Program-made: the position numbers and the translations under genes
Notes under the pieces: model-generated
Database searches by the model: none
What the model saw: only the letters and a program-made list of their open reading frames with translations
What the model was told of the DNA's origin: nothing
Shown here: piece by piece, positions 1-10,644 of the stretch
Layout: each line of letters starts with the position of its first letter
Numbering within the stretch: the first letter of the stretch is position 1
From: Smittia aterrima
Lineage: Eukaryota > Arthropoda > Insecta > Diptera > Chironomidae
DNA: 64,000 bases
Assembly (NCBI GenBank): GCA_033063855.1
Contig: CP093831.1
Span: 14,694,001-14,758,000 of the forward strand
Direction: 5' to 3'

Positions 1-1636
1 TGTGTTGAAATACGAGTAGATCTCTTGAGTATTCTTTTTCTCGAAGCATCTCTGTTCCCGACAACTTCAACAAAAAGAATCTACTGTAATCAAAAGGAAC
101 TTCTAATTGACGAGAAAGTTTCTCTCGCTTCTCGAGAACCTCCTTGAATCGTAAAAAGCAAATCCCGTTGTGCAACTGAGGTTAACATTAGTGTTATTCT
201 TTAATTAAAACAAAATTTTCTTTTCACTTCTTAGCGAGCTAAAGCCTACTCCATAAGTTAGCGACGACCTCCCCCACTTTTAGTAATCAAACTTGCGAAA
301 AGAATGTTTTCTGTTTCAACTTTATTGTTTTCCTTAATGTATTTCTCTCTGTTTCCAGGCGGCATCCCCCGAAAAAAAAGTTATTTCTGGGGAAGCAATG
401 CGAACGTAATATCTCCCTTTACGACAGCCGAGAAACCTTTAAAGCGTAAATTTCGGTTGTTCAGAAATTTTCATTTACGTGGATTAAAATGGAATAATGC
501 GAGAAAAGGTGGAAGAAGGAAGAAAATCTAGCAAATCCATCCAAATGCAAGTAACCGAGACTGATCGTGTTCGAGTGATATCAAATACGAAAAGAAAGAG
601 GAGACGACGAAACATTTTTTTTCAAATTTAGTTTTAGTTTCCTTAAATGACTTTCATGGGAAACTTTTATCTCTCGTCGATCTGTTAAGTGATTTATTTA
701 CACATGAAACGTTCTCAGTCCGATTTGGTCTTTTTTTGTGCAAAGAGAAATCTCTTTTCAAATATTTTGACATTTGATGCGGAGGCAAAGCGAATTTAAG
801 GGATGCTCACTTCACCGGAGGGTCTTTGCTCTCTTGTCTGTAATTTTCTTTTGTTGTTAATTGTTGAACTTGCTGTTTCCAAAAATATTTTCCTTCTTCA
901 TCTTCTTTTGTCGGAACAACGAAGGCGAAATCTTTTTCTTGTTCTGTGTAACCGCATTTTGTGCTCGCCACATGTCGACGTAAATTTAGATGACTGTCAT
1001 TCTCTTCGCCCCGGGTTAGATATAAAATAATATTTCCCCGATCTTTTCATCATCAGAGCTCCACGCAAAAAATTATAATTCAACAGAAATCCAAAAAAAA
1101 ATCGTTGAAACAAGTGTCGTTTCCAACATGTGCTCGTTTCATCAGTTTAATCATTATTAATTAAAACAGTTTTCTGTTTTCTCACCACGCCAAGCTGCGA
1201 CTTTATTGACATTACGAACTCTCTTAACAAAGCTTCATTCATTCATTCATTGCATTTGCGTGACCGACGATCGTTGAAGGCAATTCCAGAACTTTAGCAC
1301 AATTTATGACTCAATTGATTTTATTTATTTGCAAATTCGTTTTCTTTCCGCTGCAGACCGTCAAAACAAAAAACAAAGGAAAGGAAAACCTGACACACAA
1401 TTTGTTATTACTTAACGCGGTGTGTGTCGCTTTAGAGCAATCCACGTTCCAACACACATCGTCAGCGATTCTTTTATTCATAACTACACCCAAGCGTCGC
1501 TGTATTCACGAGTCTATGTCTCATGAACTTTTATGTTTTACATTTCTGTCGCATTAATCACCACGATTTTTCATCGGAAACTAAAGGAATTACACAATTT
1601 TCGCAAGGGAATTCACAAAAGTCGAAGTCAACTTAC
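1..1636. other. no gene seen; probable intron or flank
   Basis: AT-rich DNA with only short, unconvincing open frames. If the signal-peptide exon at 1637-1697 is real, this stretch is the start of its first intron on the minus strand. A run of attcattcattcattg near 1237-1252 is a short tetranucleotide repeat. Confidence 0.5.
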
Positions 1637-1697
1637 CTATGAGCAGAATCCAAAGTAGAATTTTTGTTAAGGAATTCACGTTTAATCCAAAAGCCAT
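1637..1697 (-). CDS. candidate first coding exon with signal peptide (gene runs off the left edge)
   Basis: On the minus strand an ATG in a good context (TTTAAAATGG) opens MAFGLNVNSLTKILLWILLIG, then a consensus donor GTAAGT in phase 1. The hydrophobic run TKILLWILLIG looks like the core of a secretion signal, and an exon ending just after the signal peptide is common in insect cell-surface and secreted proteins. No following exon was found between 1 and 1636, so the gene would need a first intron longer than 1.6 kb. Function unknown. A chance ATG plus donor cannot be excluded because the exon is only 61 nt. Confidence 0.4.
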
Positions 1698-2451
1698 TTT
1701 AAATCCCGAGAGTGAGTTTTCGTCTTTTCACCGAAACTTTTAATCTTCAGACATTAACAGCAATCTCATTTAAGAGAATAATTTTTCTTTAGAATTTCTT
1801 AGAAGCTTCTTCAATTTTTTTTATTTTATTTTTTATTTTTTTGGTTGAGCAACGTTTTTTGAGCTTCACACAAATGTATTCAAGTTAACTTCTTTGTAGG
1901 TACAAACGAGCACGTCACAGGTGAACACAAGTAAAGTAATTTCGACGAAACTTAAGTTTGCGCTTAAAAATCTTTCATATCCACTCGCCGTCACAATATT
2001 TGATGATTGATGTTTGCGAAACTCATCAATGCAACGAGGTGTCGATGTTTAAAATAATTTAAAGAATGATTTCCACCAGCAAATGGTTCGACAAATAAAA
2101 ACAACGAAAATGCGACCTTCTCTCGTCGAATGCTCGATCCAAACTGAATCAACGAACAATATTTTGTGAACATTTTCTCTCTGTTCGCTTGCACAACTCT
2201 CTTTTCAACTCCTCTCACACACCCGCACACATGAAAACGATTTTAACGCTTTTTCCTTCTTGCAGAAATATATCTCGTTGAAGTTTATTTCAGGAAAAAT
2301 CACGTACAGCTTAAACTCACAATTTATTCACATATTTTCAATAAATTTATCGGTTTATGATTAAAAATTCTTCTTCATTCAGTCACTTGCTCGTTGCATA
2401 GCCCGATCGCGTCGACGCCAACCTGATTTAATAATCGAGCAATGCAGCAGG

Positions 2452-2483
2452 ATCCGTTGAAAATTGAGTTGAGTGAAAATTTG
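2452..2483. repeat. 32-bp direct repeat, copy 1
   Basis: The sequence beginning atccgttgaaaattgagttg is repeated at 2984-3015 in the same orientation. The copies agree at 31 of 32 bases; the one difference is g in copy 1 and a in copy 2 at repeat position 24. The flanks are not similar. The start-to-start spacing is 532 bp. Confidence 0.8.
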
Positions 2484-2983
2484 GATTGCAACGAACATCG
2501 AGCAGGACTGTTGCAGGTGGTGTCACGTTCAATCTTTCATATCGTTTCTCTAACTGTCTTCGACGACTTCACCCTCATGCTCATCAGAACTTAGATTAAT
2601 CAGTCATTTTCGATGAAAGATATCTGTTTGTCTAGCATAATGTTACACTAACAACAACCGACAGCCATTTGAAAGAAACAAACTCTCTCGACTCCCCCAT
2701 CAGCTTTTTTCCCCATTTCATGAATCATCCCAGCAAGATACTTTTTGTCTGCACTCAACATCTATCGATTTTTCGAGTTTCAGCTTTTTTCCTCTTTTTT
2801 TCGAGGGAAAGTTTGTCGTCCGTAAACGAAATTCGCCGAGGCGTCATTTGCGCCTCTCACAACAATCATATCGTTCCGGAAGATCTAAAATAGTCAATTA
2901 ATAAATTATAATTCGGAGTGCTGCTGCTTCCCCCAGCATCTCAAATCTCATGCGACAAATAGCAAAACATAATTTAATTTATT

Positions 2984-3015
2984 ATCCGTTGAAAATTGAG
3001 TTGAGTAAAAATTTG
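2984..3015. repeat. 32-bp direct repeat, copy 2
   Basis: Second copy of the repeat at 2452-2483, with one mismatch and the same orientation. No open frame spans the pair and no terminal inverted repeat is evident. Confidence 0.8.
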
Positions 3016-6000
3016 TGTTGTGAAAAACGGGAAAACCGTGAAATTAATATTGCTGATGTTCGACATCGCAGTTTCCCCCTTTATCATCCTCTTGATACAT
3101 TCAGACATCAATATTGAATTCATTTCATGCAATTTAGCAAAAGTAACGAGGGCTATGTGTTTACGAAAAGTTATTTCTCTGATTGACTCGAAGGAAGAAA
3201 CGTGTAATTTATGATGACGTCGTTTTGTGCAACAATGCGAAACTAAACATGTCAAACGTAAAGCGGAAAACTGTCAAACAAAGAGAAAAGTCAAAGTTGG
3301 TGATGATCTCGCTTGCTCCCTTTCTGCCTTTGCCGACATGATTAAACCACTTTTAATTTACCTTTCCTTTATTCCTAAATCAATTTGCATTCTTTTTGCA
3401 GTTGGAAGAAGGGAAACTTTGTTTTCAGTGTGGAAGAGATTGAGTGAAGACTTGATCAAAGTCTTTTAAACTTATTCGATTACCTGAAGCTACTTTTGAT
3501 CCTCTAGCTTCACCTTCAAAGTCATGGCCTTAGCAGGAAAACTTGTAAATCTTTCATCAGATTGACTCCACTCTGTCGAAGACAGTAAAACTTTCCTTAC
3601 AAGTCTGACGAAAAATGTAATAAATTCGAGTCGTCCCTGATCGAATTCGAATCTCAAGACACAATTTGGTGAATAATGAATGAAGGCGGCTTAGTGCGTG
3701 TATTCAAACGGCATCGGAAAGTTCTTCGACTTTGAACTGTGAGACACACAAAGCGCACTGAGGGATTTTATCCGATTTTGATTGAGTTCATCTTGTTACG
3801 TGATTGGACTCACAAAAACGTGTTGCATCCTTTTATTTGCGGAAGCCTTCCGGAATTTCCATTGAATAATGAATTGAGTCGGAGGGTGTTTCAGTTTTAG
3901 AAATGTGTGATTTACAATCAACAGAAAATATTGTGCAAACTCCGCTTTATTCTCCCTGAGACGTTCTCCGTGTTTTATCTGAATCTTTACGAGGCTGGGG
4001 TTGACAAATTTTCTAAGCTCCGGCTACCGCCGCTTGTATTGTCGATAAATATTTCATATCCGGGAAAATTTCAATAAGATCATAAATATTTTATGCCGTC
4101 GAGGTGCGAATTGGAGAACATAAATTTTTACTGTTATGATTATTGCTGGCTCTTTGAACCCCGACTCGTGATAATTCATGCGGATGTCACTCGACACACG
4201 AATAAACCTCAGATCCGAGTCGAGAAGACTTTCAGATTTCTAAACGCAAAGTTAATTTTAATTAAGATCTCATCCCTTAATTGCAAGCGAGACATCGAGA
4301 GGGTGATGAAGTCATACAAAAGGCGGCTTCTGCTGTGTTCGAGCGTTTAATGAATTTATGCGTCCCTTCGGTATGATTTAAGAGAAACGAAACAAAACCT
4401 AAATGGAAGACAACACAAACAATGTTTGCTTTTATGTAAAATCCATACATCATCTGACGACTCTGGGACTATCAAATAAACTGCGGGACCTCGGGAGAAA
4501 GTTTTTGGTTACAGTGACAATACTTTTCATAACTCAACGAACACGAACGGCGAAGCAAAGTTATGATTGATGTGTCAATCCCTTTAAACCTTCAGTTAAG
4601 CATCAATCATCGATCCATCAGAGGCAGCTGATAGTCGTCGTTTCACTTTTATCTTACTTAGACATCGCATCGTATTCTTAATCCCCATTTGATTCTTTCT
4701 TTGTCTCTTTCAATTTATTCAGGAATTACTTTCAATCCAGTTCTCGTCGTAAAACAAAAACATATTGATTGGCGGCAGCAGTGCACAAGCCTCTTTCGTC
4801 CCCCGAAGGCGAAATCATTAAATTTCCTATGACACCGAAGGAAAATAAATCATGGCAACAAAGTTTACACTTCTCTCGAATTTCTCTTATTTGCTGTTTG
4901 TGCGAGATGATGATGAAAGCGCACGAGGGACGACGACGTTGAAATTATAATAATAAAATTTCCACTCTTTGTTTTGGCAACGGTCAGGACGAACGACTTT
5001 CATCTCTTCATGTTCATTGTTTCGAAAATAACATTATCAACATAATTGAATCAGCTTGATGTGCATTTTATGGTCACATAAAGTCCTGTGATGGGGGAGA
5101 ATTGTTTATTGTGCGTATTATCAATAAACATTGTTGCGAGTCAAATATTTTATAAATTTCTCGAGATTCTCGTCTGTCCGATTTATTAAAATAAAATATC
5201 AAGCTAAACCCGCCAGAACGAACCGAAGAAAATCCTTATTGCCTTTTGTTTAAGTAGGCTTACGGTAATCCTCCCCCTGACTAAAATGTACGAAGTCATT
5301 TCGAATGAAATGTTTTCTGTTTGCTCTTCCAGCAATTTCATTTCTTATGGAAATTGAACAAATCGTCTTAACGGCGGGAGACGCCAGGAGCGTTTGCTCT
5401 TCAGATAAATGCGGTACAAGGTGTTGAATGACTGGATAAAGTCATAAAATAAAAAAGTTTTCTTCTTCTTGAAAAACTATAATCTGACGTTCATTAACAT
5501 GATAGAAATTTAGATTAGAAAATGCGCAAACATAATTAGGAACATGAATCGTTCGGACGATTAGAAATTGCGTCACGATAGATGATTAGTCGGGAATTTC
5601 CAAGAAAAAAAAAGATCGAAAACATTATTTGGAATGATTGAAAGTTACGTCACGATTTGCTGAATTGTTCTCGGTTGGTAATTCAATGAACGTTCTCTTT
5701 AATCTATCGCACGCTTTGAGTCACGCGCTTCACGTACACGCCCCATTTGTATCTCTCCTAATGCTACGGACATCTGAGCCTTAACTCGAATAATGGTAAT
5801 TGGGGAGATTTGGACACAAGTCAACATCTGGATTTGAATCTCCACTCAACGAAGTTCAACAAACTCGTGCATTTCTTCCTCATTCCAACGAGATTTCGCT
5901 GAATCCTTGTTGAAACATCTCAATGGGTTGCACGTAATTGCTGTACGCAATTTCGCTCCTTAGTGCCGATTAAAGCATGAAATAAATTGAAGGAAAACTC

Positions 6001-7110
6001 CGCTCTCACGAACGACGTCGGATGAAAATGGAAATGGAATTTTCTATGCTTTTGATTAAGTCGACGACAAATCGCCTCCCCTCAGTTATGACTTGATGCT
6101 GCTGCTTTGCGTAAAAATTTTGACATCGTAAATGAAGACAAATTTGAGGCTTAGAGACGCAAGACAAAGACGAATTCCGGCATTTGAGGACGAAATTTAT
6201 GGCTAATTTCTATGAAAAATTCCTGTCGACGAGATTAATGAGCGAAGCATGCGTCATTTGTGCGGAGATTGCAGGTGCCAAAGCGTGGTTAATGTGGCTC
6301 TTACTCGTTTAATGTCCCTGCCGTTCAACAGTTTGCGATCGTAAAATATAGTCGAGTCGTCGGCCCCGATGTGAACTTAATAACGAGACGAATGTTTCGG
6401 CGACTCAAATCCTAGACAACAATCCGACACGGATTTCAACGAGAAGCAACTTGTAAATGGAATTTCCTCCCTAATGGCAAGTTTGGCTTGAAAACTTTTA
6501 AGCTTCTTCGTGTTTGCCTTCTTTTGATGGATTTGGTTTTTCAGAAAAATCTTTGAAACAATGAGAAACCTCAGACTCGAAGGAGAGTGAAAAGTTTTAA
6601 ATGCGAAAGACGTCTTGCAAACAAAAGACTATTGGAGATTCGATAATTTATTCAAGTGAATTTACGTGACGTAAGGACAAGTTGAGGCTTGAGAATCTTT
6701 GATCAAGAAAGCTGCTTTTGACATTCAAGATTCATTGTTCAAAATAGCGTTTTTGCCGGTTCTTTCAACGTCGATAGCAACCCCTCTAGTTTTTGCTTCC
6801 GGTTTAAGTACAAAAGCGAAGATTATGAAGAAACGATATTGTCATCTTTGCTAATTAAAAACAGCTTTTTCAGAGTTTCTCTATTGTCTCTACTCGAGTC
6901 GAGTAACTCGACGTTGAGTGACGAAAATCGACTCGAAGTCTTGCTGTGCGCATTTATTGCAAGAGTTGGGGAAGACTCGTGATCTTTCCACCCTTCATGA
7001 TTTGCAAAACACTTGAGAGTTTCATAATTTTATTCAATTTCCTGAAAATTTCTCGATGGCTGAAAATCCAATTATTGAAAAAAATCATAAAATCGGCTCA
7101 AAAATGGATC

Positions 7111-7116
7111 TTTATT
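7111..7116 (-). terminator. poly(A) signal of RpS15
   Basis: AATAAA on the minus strand (tttatt on plus), about 48 nt past the RpS15 stop codon. A short 3' UTR is normal for ribosomal protein genes. Confidence 0.6.
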
Positions 7117-7163
7117 AAGAGCGTAGCTCTCAAGTTGTTTTTCTTGTACACGCGAGTCGACGT

Positions 7164-7943
7164 TTACTTGAGTGGAATAAAACGGGAGCTGTGAGTGGCA
7201 CCGATACCGGGTCTACCGTGCTTGACTGGCTTGTATGTCAACGAGAAGTCTCCCAAGTAGAATCCGATCATTTCAGGCTTGATTTCAACCTATCAAGAAA
7301 TAAAGAAAGCCGATTAAGAATATTGCTTCTTCTTAGAACGATAAAGATTAATGTTTGAGTGATTTCAGATTGCCAGTTATAACTCTTGAAGAACAAAGCT
7401 ACCCATGTTGCTCGTCCATAATGACTCGAGAGCTTTAAAAAATATAAATCTCAAGAATCGAGACTCGCAGAGTTGCTTCGTTCCATCAGTCTCGTCATCG
7501 TCTCATCATTAAAAACGTTTTAGATTTCTTTTTTGGAATGGGAACAAATATTTTACCTGGTTGAAGGTCTTGCCGTTGTAGATACCAACAATTGATCCAA
7601 CCATTTCTGGGACGACAATCATGTCACGCAAATGAGTCTTGACGATTGCTGGCTTCTCATTGACTGGTGCTTCTTTCTTAGCTTTACGCAACTTCTGGAT
7701 CAAAGCCATTGGTTTGCGTTTCAAGCCACGAGCGAAACGTCTGCGAGCGCGGCTGTGCATCAATTCGCACAATTGCTCATTCGGCATGTCCAAGAGTTGA
7801 TCCAAATCAACTCCACGGTATGTGAATTTTCTGAAAGTACGCTTCTTGCGCACTTGTTCTTCAGGTGCAACCTAAAATTAGAAAATGGATACGTGAGTAA
7901 TGCTATCAAGTTTAGGAATAAGTTAAGGACTTACTTCTGCCAT
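7164..7943 (-). CDS. RpS15: 40S ribosomal protein S15 (uS19)
   Basis: Component of the small ribosomal subunit head. There are three coding exons: 7943-7935 (codes only MAE), 7871-7557 and 7289-7164. Phases close exactly to give 149 aa, the usual insect length. Diagnostic stretches are RKKRTFRKFTYRGVDLDQLL, the basic RARRRFARGLKRK, VVPEMVGSIVGIYNGKTFNQ and the C-terminal GRPGIGATHSSRFIPLK. Acceptors are TAG before VEIKP and TTTTAG before VAPEEQ; donors are GTAAGT and GTAAAA. A 5' UTR segment (7944-7968) follows another acceptor (TTTCAG). A likely non-coding first exon with a pyrimidine-rich start (CTTTTTG) and a GTAAGT donor lies near 8330-8360. Confidence 0.97.
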
Positions 7944-8927
7944 CCTTAGGCTGTTTTATTGTAAGATTCTGAAATGAAACAAAATTTATTAAGATAACCT
8001 CACAAATAAAAAAGTTTAATTATTTCAGTAAATGTAAGAGCTAATCAACGATGAATGATTAAATATTCTTAAGTTATTTTCTAAACACGTGGCAAAATGC
8101 GTGAAAGTTTGGTTTACCGAGAAAGTTTCAGGAAAACCATGGAATCTCCACATTTTCACAAACCGAAAATTTGTTTACGATTTTCGCGTTTAATTTGTGG
8201 CGAGAACAGGAAATCTCTTTGATATAATTAAACATATCGGACTTATGTGTCTTTCTCGATAGTTAAGAATTACTTTAAGTCTACTTTAAGCAAGGAATTT
8301 TAATAAGATGATGGAGATCGAACACTTACTCGAGTGAAGTCAGAAATCAAAAAGAATGTGACAGTCGACTTGCGTCGAAACGTCATTTTTTCGCAGAGTT
8401 GAAACGAATTTCGAAACTGAACCGAACTGATGTTTGTTCATGAACTACCTACGTTTTAAAGTGCGGTGTGATTATAAATATGATAAAAATGTTGATTGCC
8501 AGCGAACTTACTTCTGGCAAGAAGATCTTCAAAAGCTTTGAATGTTTCTTCTCAATGCCCAGAGTTATGGGCAGAGTTATGATAAGAAGATGAAGAGAAA
8601 ATCATAAAAGAATCGGATAACATGCATCTTAAAACATCAAAAGTTTGATCAATTCAGTTTTCGATTATGAAAAAGAAGAAAAAATAAAATGTTTTCAACA
8701 TTCCGCAGCTTAGTTTCATCAAGTATCTCGCGAGACAAACACAAGAAAAGAAAAAACGCAAAACAACTCATTACGGTTTCCGAGGTTGAATCAATTATAA
8801 GCGCACCTGAATAATGGACACAAATCAAAGTTGAAAAGCTTATTCGAATAGTAAAAATCATATCGGAAATGATCGCAGTTTTGTGATGTTTATCAGCATA
8901 AAATCCATTGTCTAATCGAATCACACC
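7944..8927. promoter_or_regulatory. divergent promoter region, RpS15 and small membrane-protein gene
   Basis: It includes the RpS15 5' UTR segment (7944-7968), its leader intron (about 7969-8329) and a probable non-coding first exon near 8330-8360. The rest, up to the plus-strand ATG at 8928, should hold both promoters. No TATA box could be assigned with confidence. Confidence 0.4.
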
Positions 8928-9706
8928 ATGAAGAGAAAAGAAGGAATAAACGAAGTCGTAATAATCGGTGAGTAGTAATTAAATTGCGTTTTGCTTTAGC
9001 AACACGATCGCAGTCAAAGCTTTTTTTTTACGTTCATTCTTGTTCAGTGAGAAAAAAAATATCAAAAGCATTTTGAGCTCTATAAATAAGTCAATGAGAA
9101 GAGAGTGATGGATTCATGAGTTTATTTATTTTTCTTACAGAGAAGCGATATGGCTGTTATCGGTGAGATTTGCAATTAAAGGCTCTATCAACGAGTTTGG
9201 GGATTACGACTTCCATTGAGAGAATTCATAAACTCCGTCCTTCGTCTGTCACATGTTATGCAAATTTGGCCTTTTAAAATAATTATTCTTATTTTTCTCT
9301 TTACATTCAAGCGCTGGAGTTGTTCTATCATTAATTTTAATCATAATTTTAATCGTTGTTATCGCCATTCCAACTGCCTTGCCGAATCTATTCGATAATC
9401 AAAGAGTCAACACCTACTTGTTACTTGTCCTCATAGTCGTCTTCTTTCTGCTCGGACTTGCAATTGTTTTCTTCATAAATTACCAGCATAGTCAAGCTTA
9501 CAGGCAGCGACTTCGATCTGAACACGGCATTTACACATTACAAAGAGCTAGGAAAAGACGTGGAGAAAGTAATGCGAAATCGAGTGACATCGAGATGCAG
9601 GTAAGTTTAAGAGAATAAAATTCTTCCTTCTTTTTCTTAACTTGTCTCTTTACAGAAATTCGATTTGAACTCGAACGAGAAGAAAAATGTGCCAATAAAG
9701 AAGTAA
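8928..9706 (+). CDS. small two-helix membrane protein, unrecognised
   Basis: Four exons (8928-8967, 9141-9162, 9312-9600, 9656-9706), all with GT-AG ends and closing phases, give 133 aa. The 22-nt second exon is unusually small but needed for the frame. Two hydrophobic segments are visible, about residues 23-40 (VVLSLILIIILIVVIAI) and 56-76 (YLLLVLIVVFFLLGLAIVFF). They are joined by a short loop, PTALPNLFDNQRVNT, and followed by a basic tail (QRARKRRGE) and a Lys-rich end. No signal-peptide cleavage site or enzyme motif is visible. I do not recognise the family. It could act as an accessory subunit or trafficking adaptor, but that is a guess from topology. The start codon and exon 2 are the least certain parts. 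Confidence 0.65.
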
Positions 9707-9769
9707 AATTCAAATCTCGCTCGCGACGAGAGCGAATGTATATAATGTAATGAAGTATTTTCAGAAGGA

Positions 9770-9775
9770 AATAAA
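9770..9775 (+). terminator. poly(A) signal of the small membrane-protein gene
   Basis: AATAAA 64 nt after the stop codon of the four-exon gene, which supports that gene model. Confidence 0.6.
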
Positions 9776-10644
9776 AACTTGCATCTCTATGTAAAGAGAC
9801 TTGTTTGTGCCTCTCATAATCCACAAGATGTCACCTGAGCAATTAATCATGAAATGAATTAAGCAGAATTGTGCACATGAAAATGTCGAAATAATTTTTA
9901 TTTGAGAAGCATATACGCATTTTGTCGTCAGAAAAATATAAAACGAGCTCAACGAACACACAAACAAAGGGAAACCAACGAAAATTTTAAGTTTGGATTT
10001 AGTACTAAAAAGCACTAGTTATAACTAGAATATAACTAGACTCTCCAAATGAATCTCGTCACGTTTAAAAGAAAGCAATTTGATGTGAATCAATTTATTT
10101 GGAAATAAAAAATTTGTTAAATTATTATTTTAATAAAAAAATAAAAGAGTTTACATTTAGCATGAAAATAACTAATAATTTTTATGAAATTCGATGGATA
10201 TAGCGCCATCAATGATGATTTCCCTCTTGCACACAAACGTAGTTTTTGAGAGAGTAGTCATTTAAAAAATCTTCTTTTCACTCTCAGTTTAGCCGCGAAC
10301 GTCGAGCGAAGCGTACACAAGTTGTTCATTTTCTATGTAAAAAAAATATTTCTGCATCGCGAAACTCTTTTGCTAATCGTTCTCGAGCTTATTGCGAACG
10401 AATAAAATATATTCCTCGACCTATCAACTCCGCCAGGACTAATTGAAGGCGTGAGAAGGGCAGGCGATGATTTTTTGAAGAAAAGGGAAAAAATGCAAAG
10501 TGAATAACACAAAAATTTTCTAAAAGTTTAGTTTCATAAAGAAAGAAGTGCTACATGAGAAAAAAAGATTCACCAACACAGACGACGAATTGAAATTGAA
10601 ATAGGGAATAAAAAAAAACTTTACACATTGTGAATGGTGGAAAA
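9776..10644. promoter_or_regulatory. intergenic region and ARID5 5' UTR
   Basis: No coding frame is supported. An initiator-like tcagttt (10284-10290) lies about 360 bp upstream of the ARID5 ATG and is followed by a GC-richer stretch typical of an insect 5' UTR. The transcription start itself is inference. Confidence 0.35.

Larger units (their letters stand above)
1698..7110. other. long gene-free interval
   Basis: About 5.4 kb with no frame that resembles a protein. The longest frames (up to about 93 codons) are low-complexity and lack splice or family support. It holds a pair of near-identical 32-bp direct repeats (2452-2483 and 2984-3015). It is likely intergenic or upstream regulatory DNA of the minus-strand exon at 1637-1697. 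Confidence 0.5.

Noticed and set aside
304..531. 75-codon frame with a signal-like start and cationic tail, suggesting an antimicrobial peptide
   Set aside because: It spans an acceptor-like site, has no cysteines or processing sites and lacks promoter or poly(A) support.
7290..7556. Box C (ATGATGA at 7503-7509) and box D (CTGA at 7365-7368) motifs in RpS15 intron 2, minus strand, suggesting a C/D snoRNA
   Set aside because: The box spacing is about 145 nt, longer than usual, and the flanks do not pair into a terminal stem.
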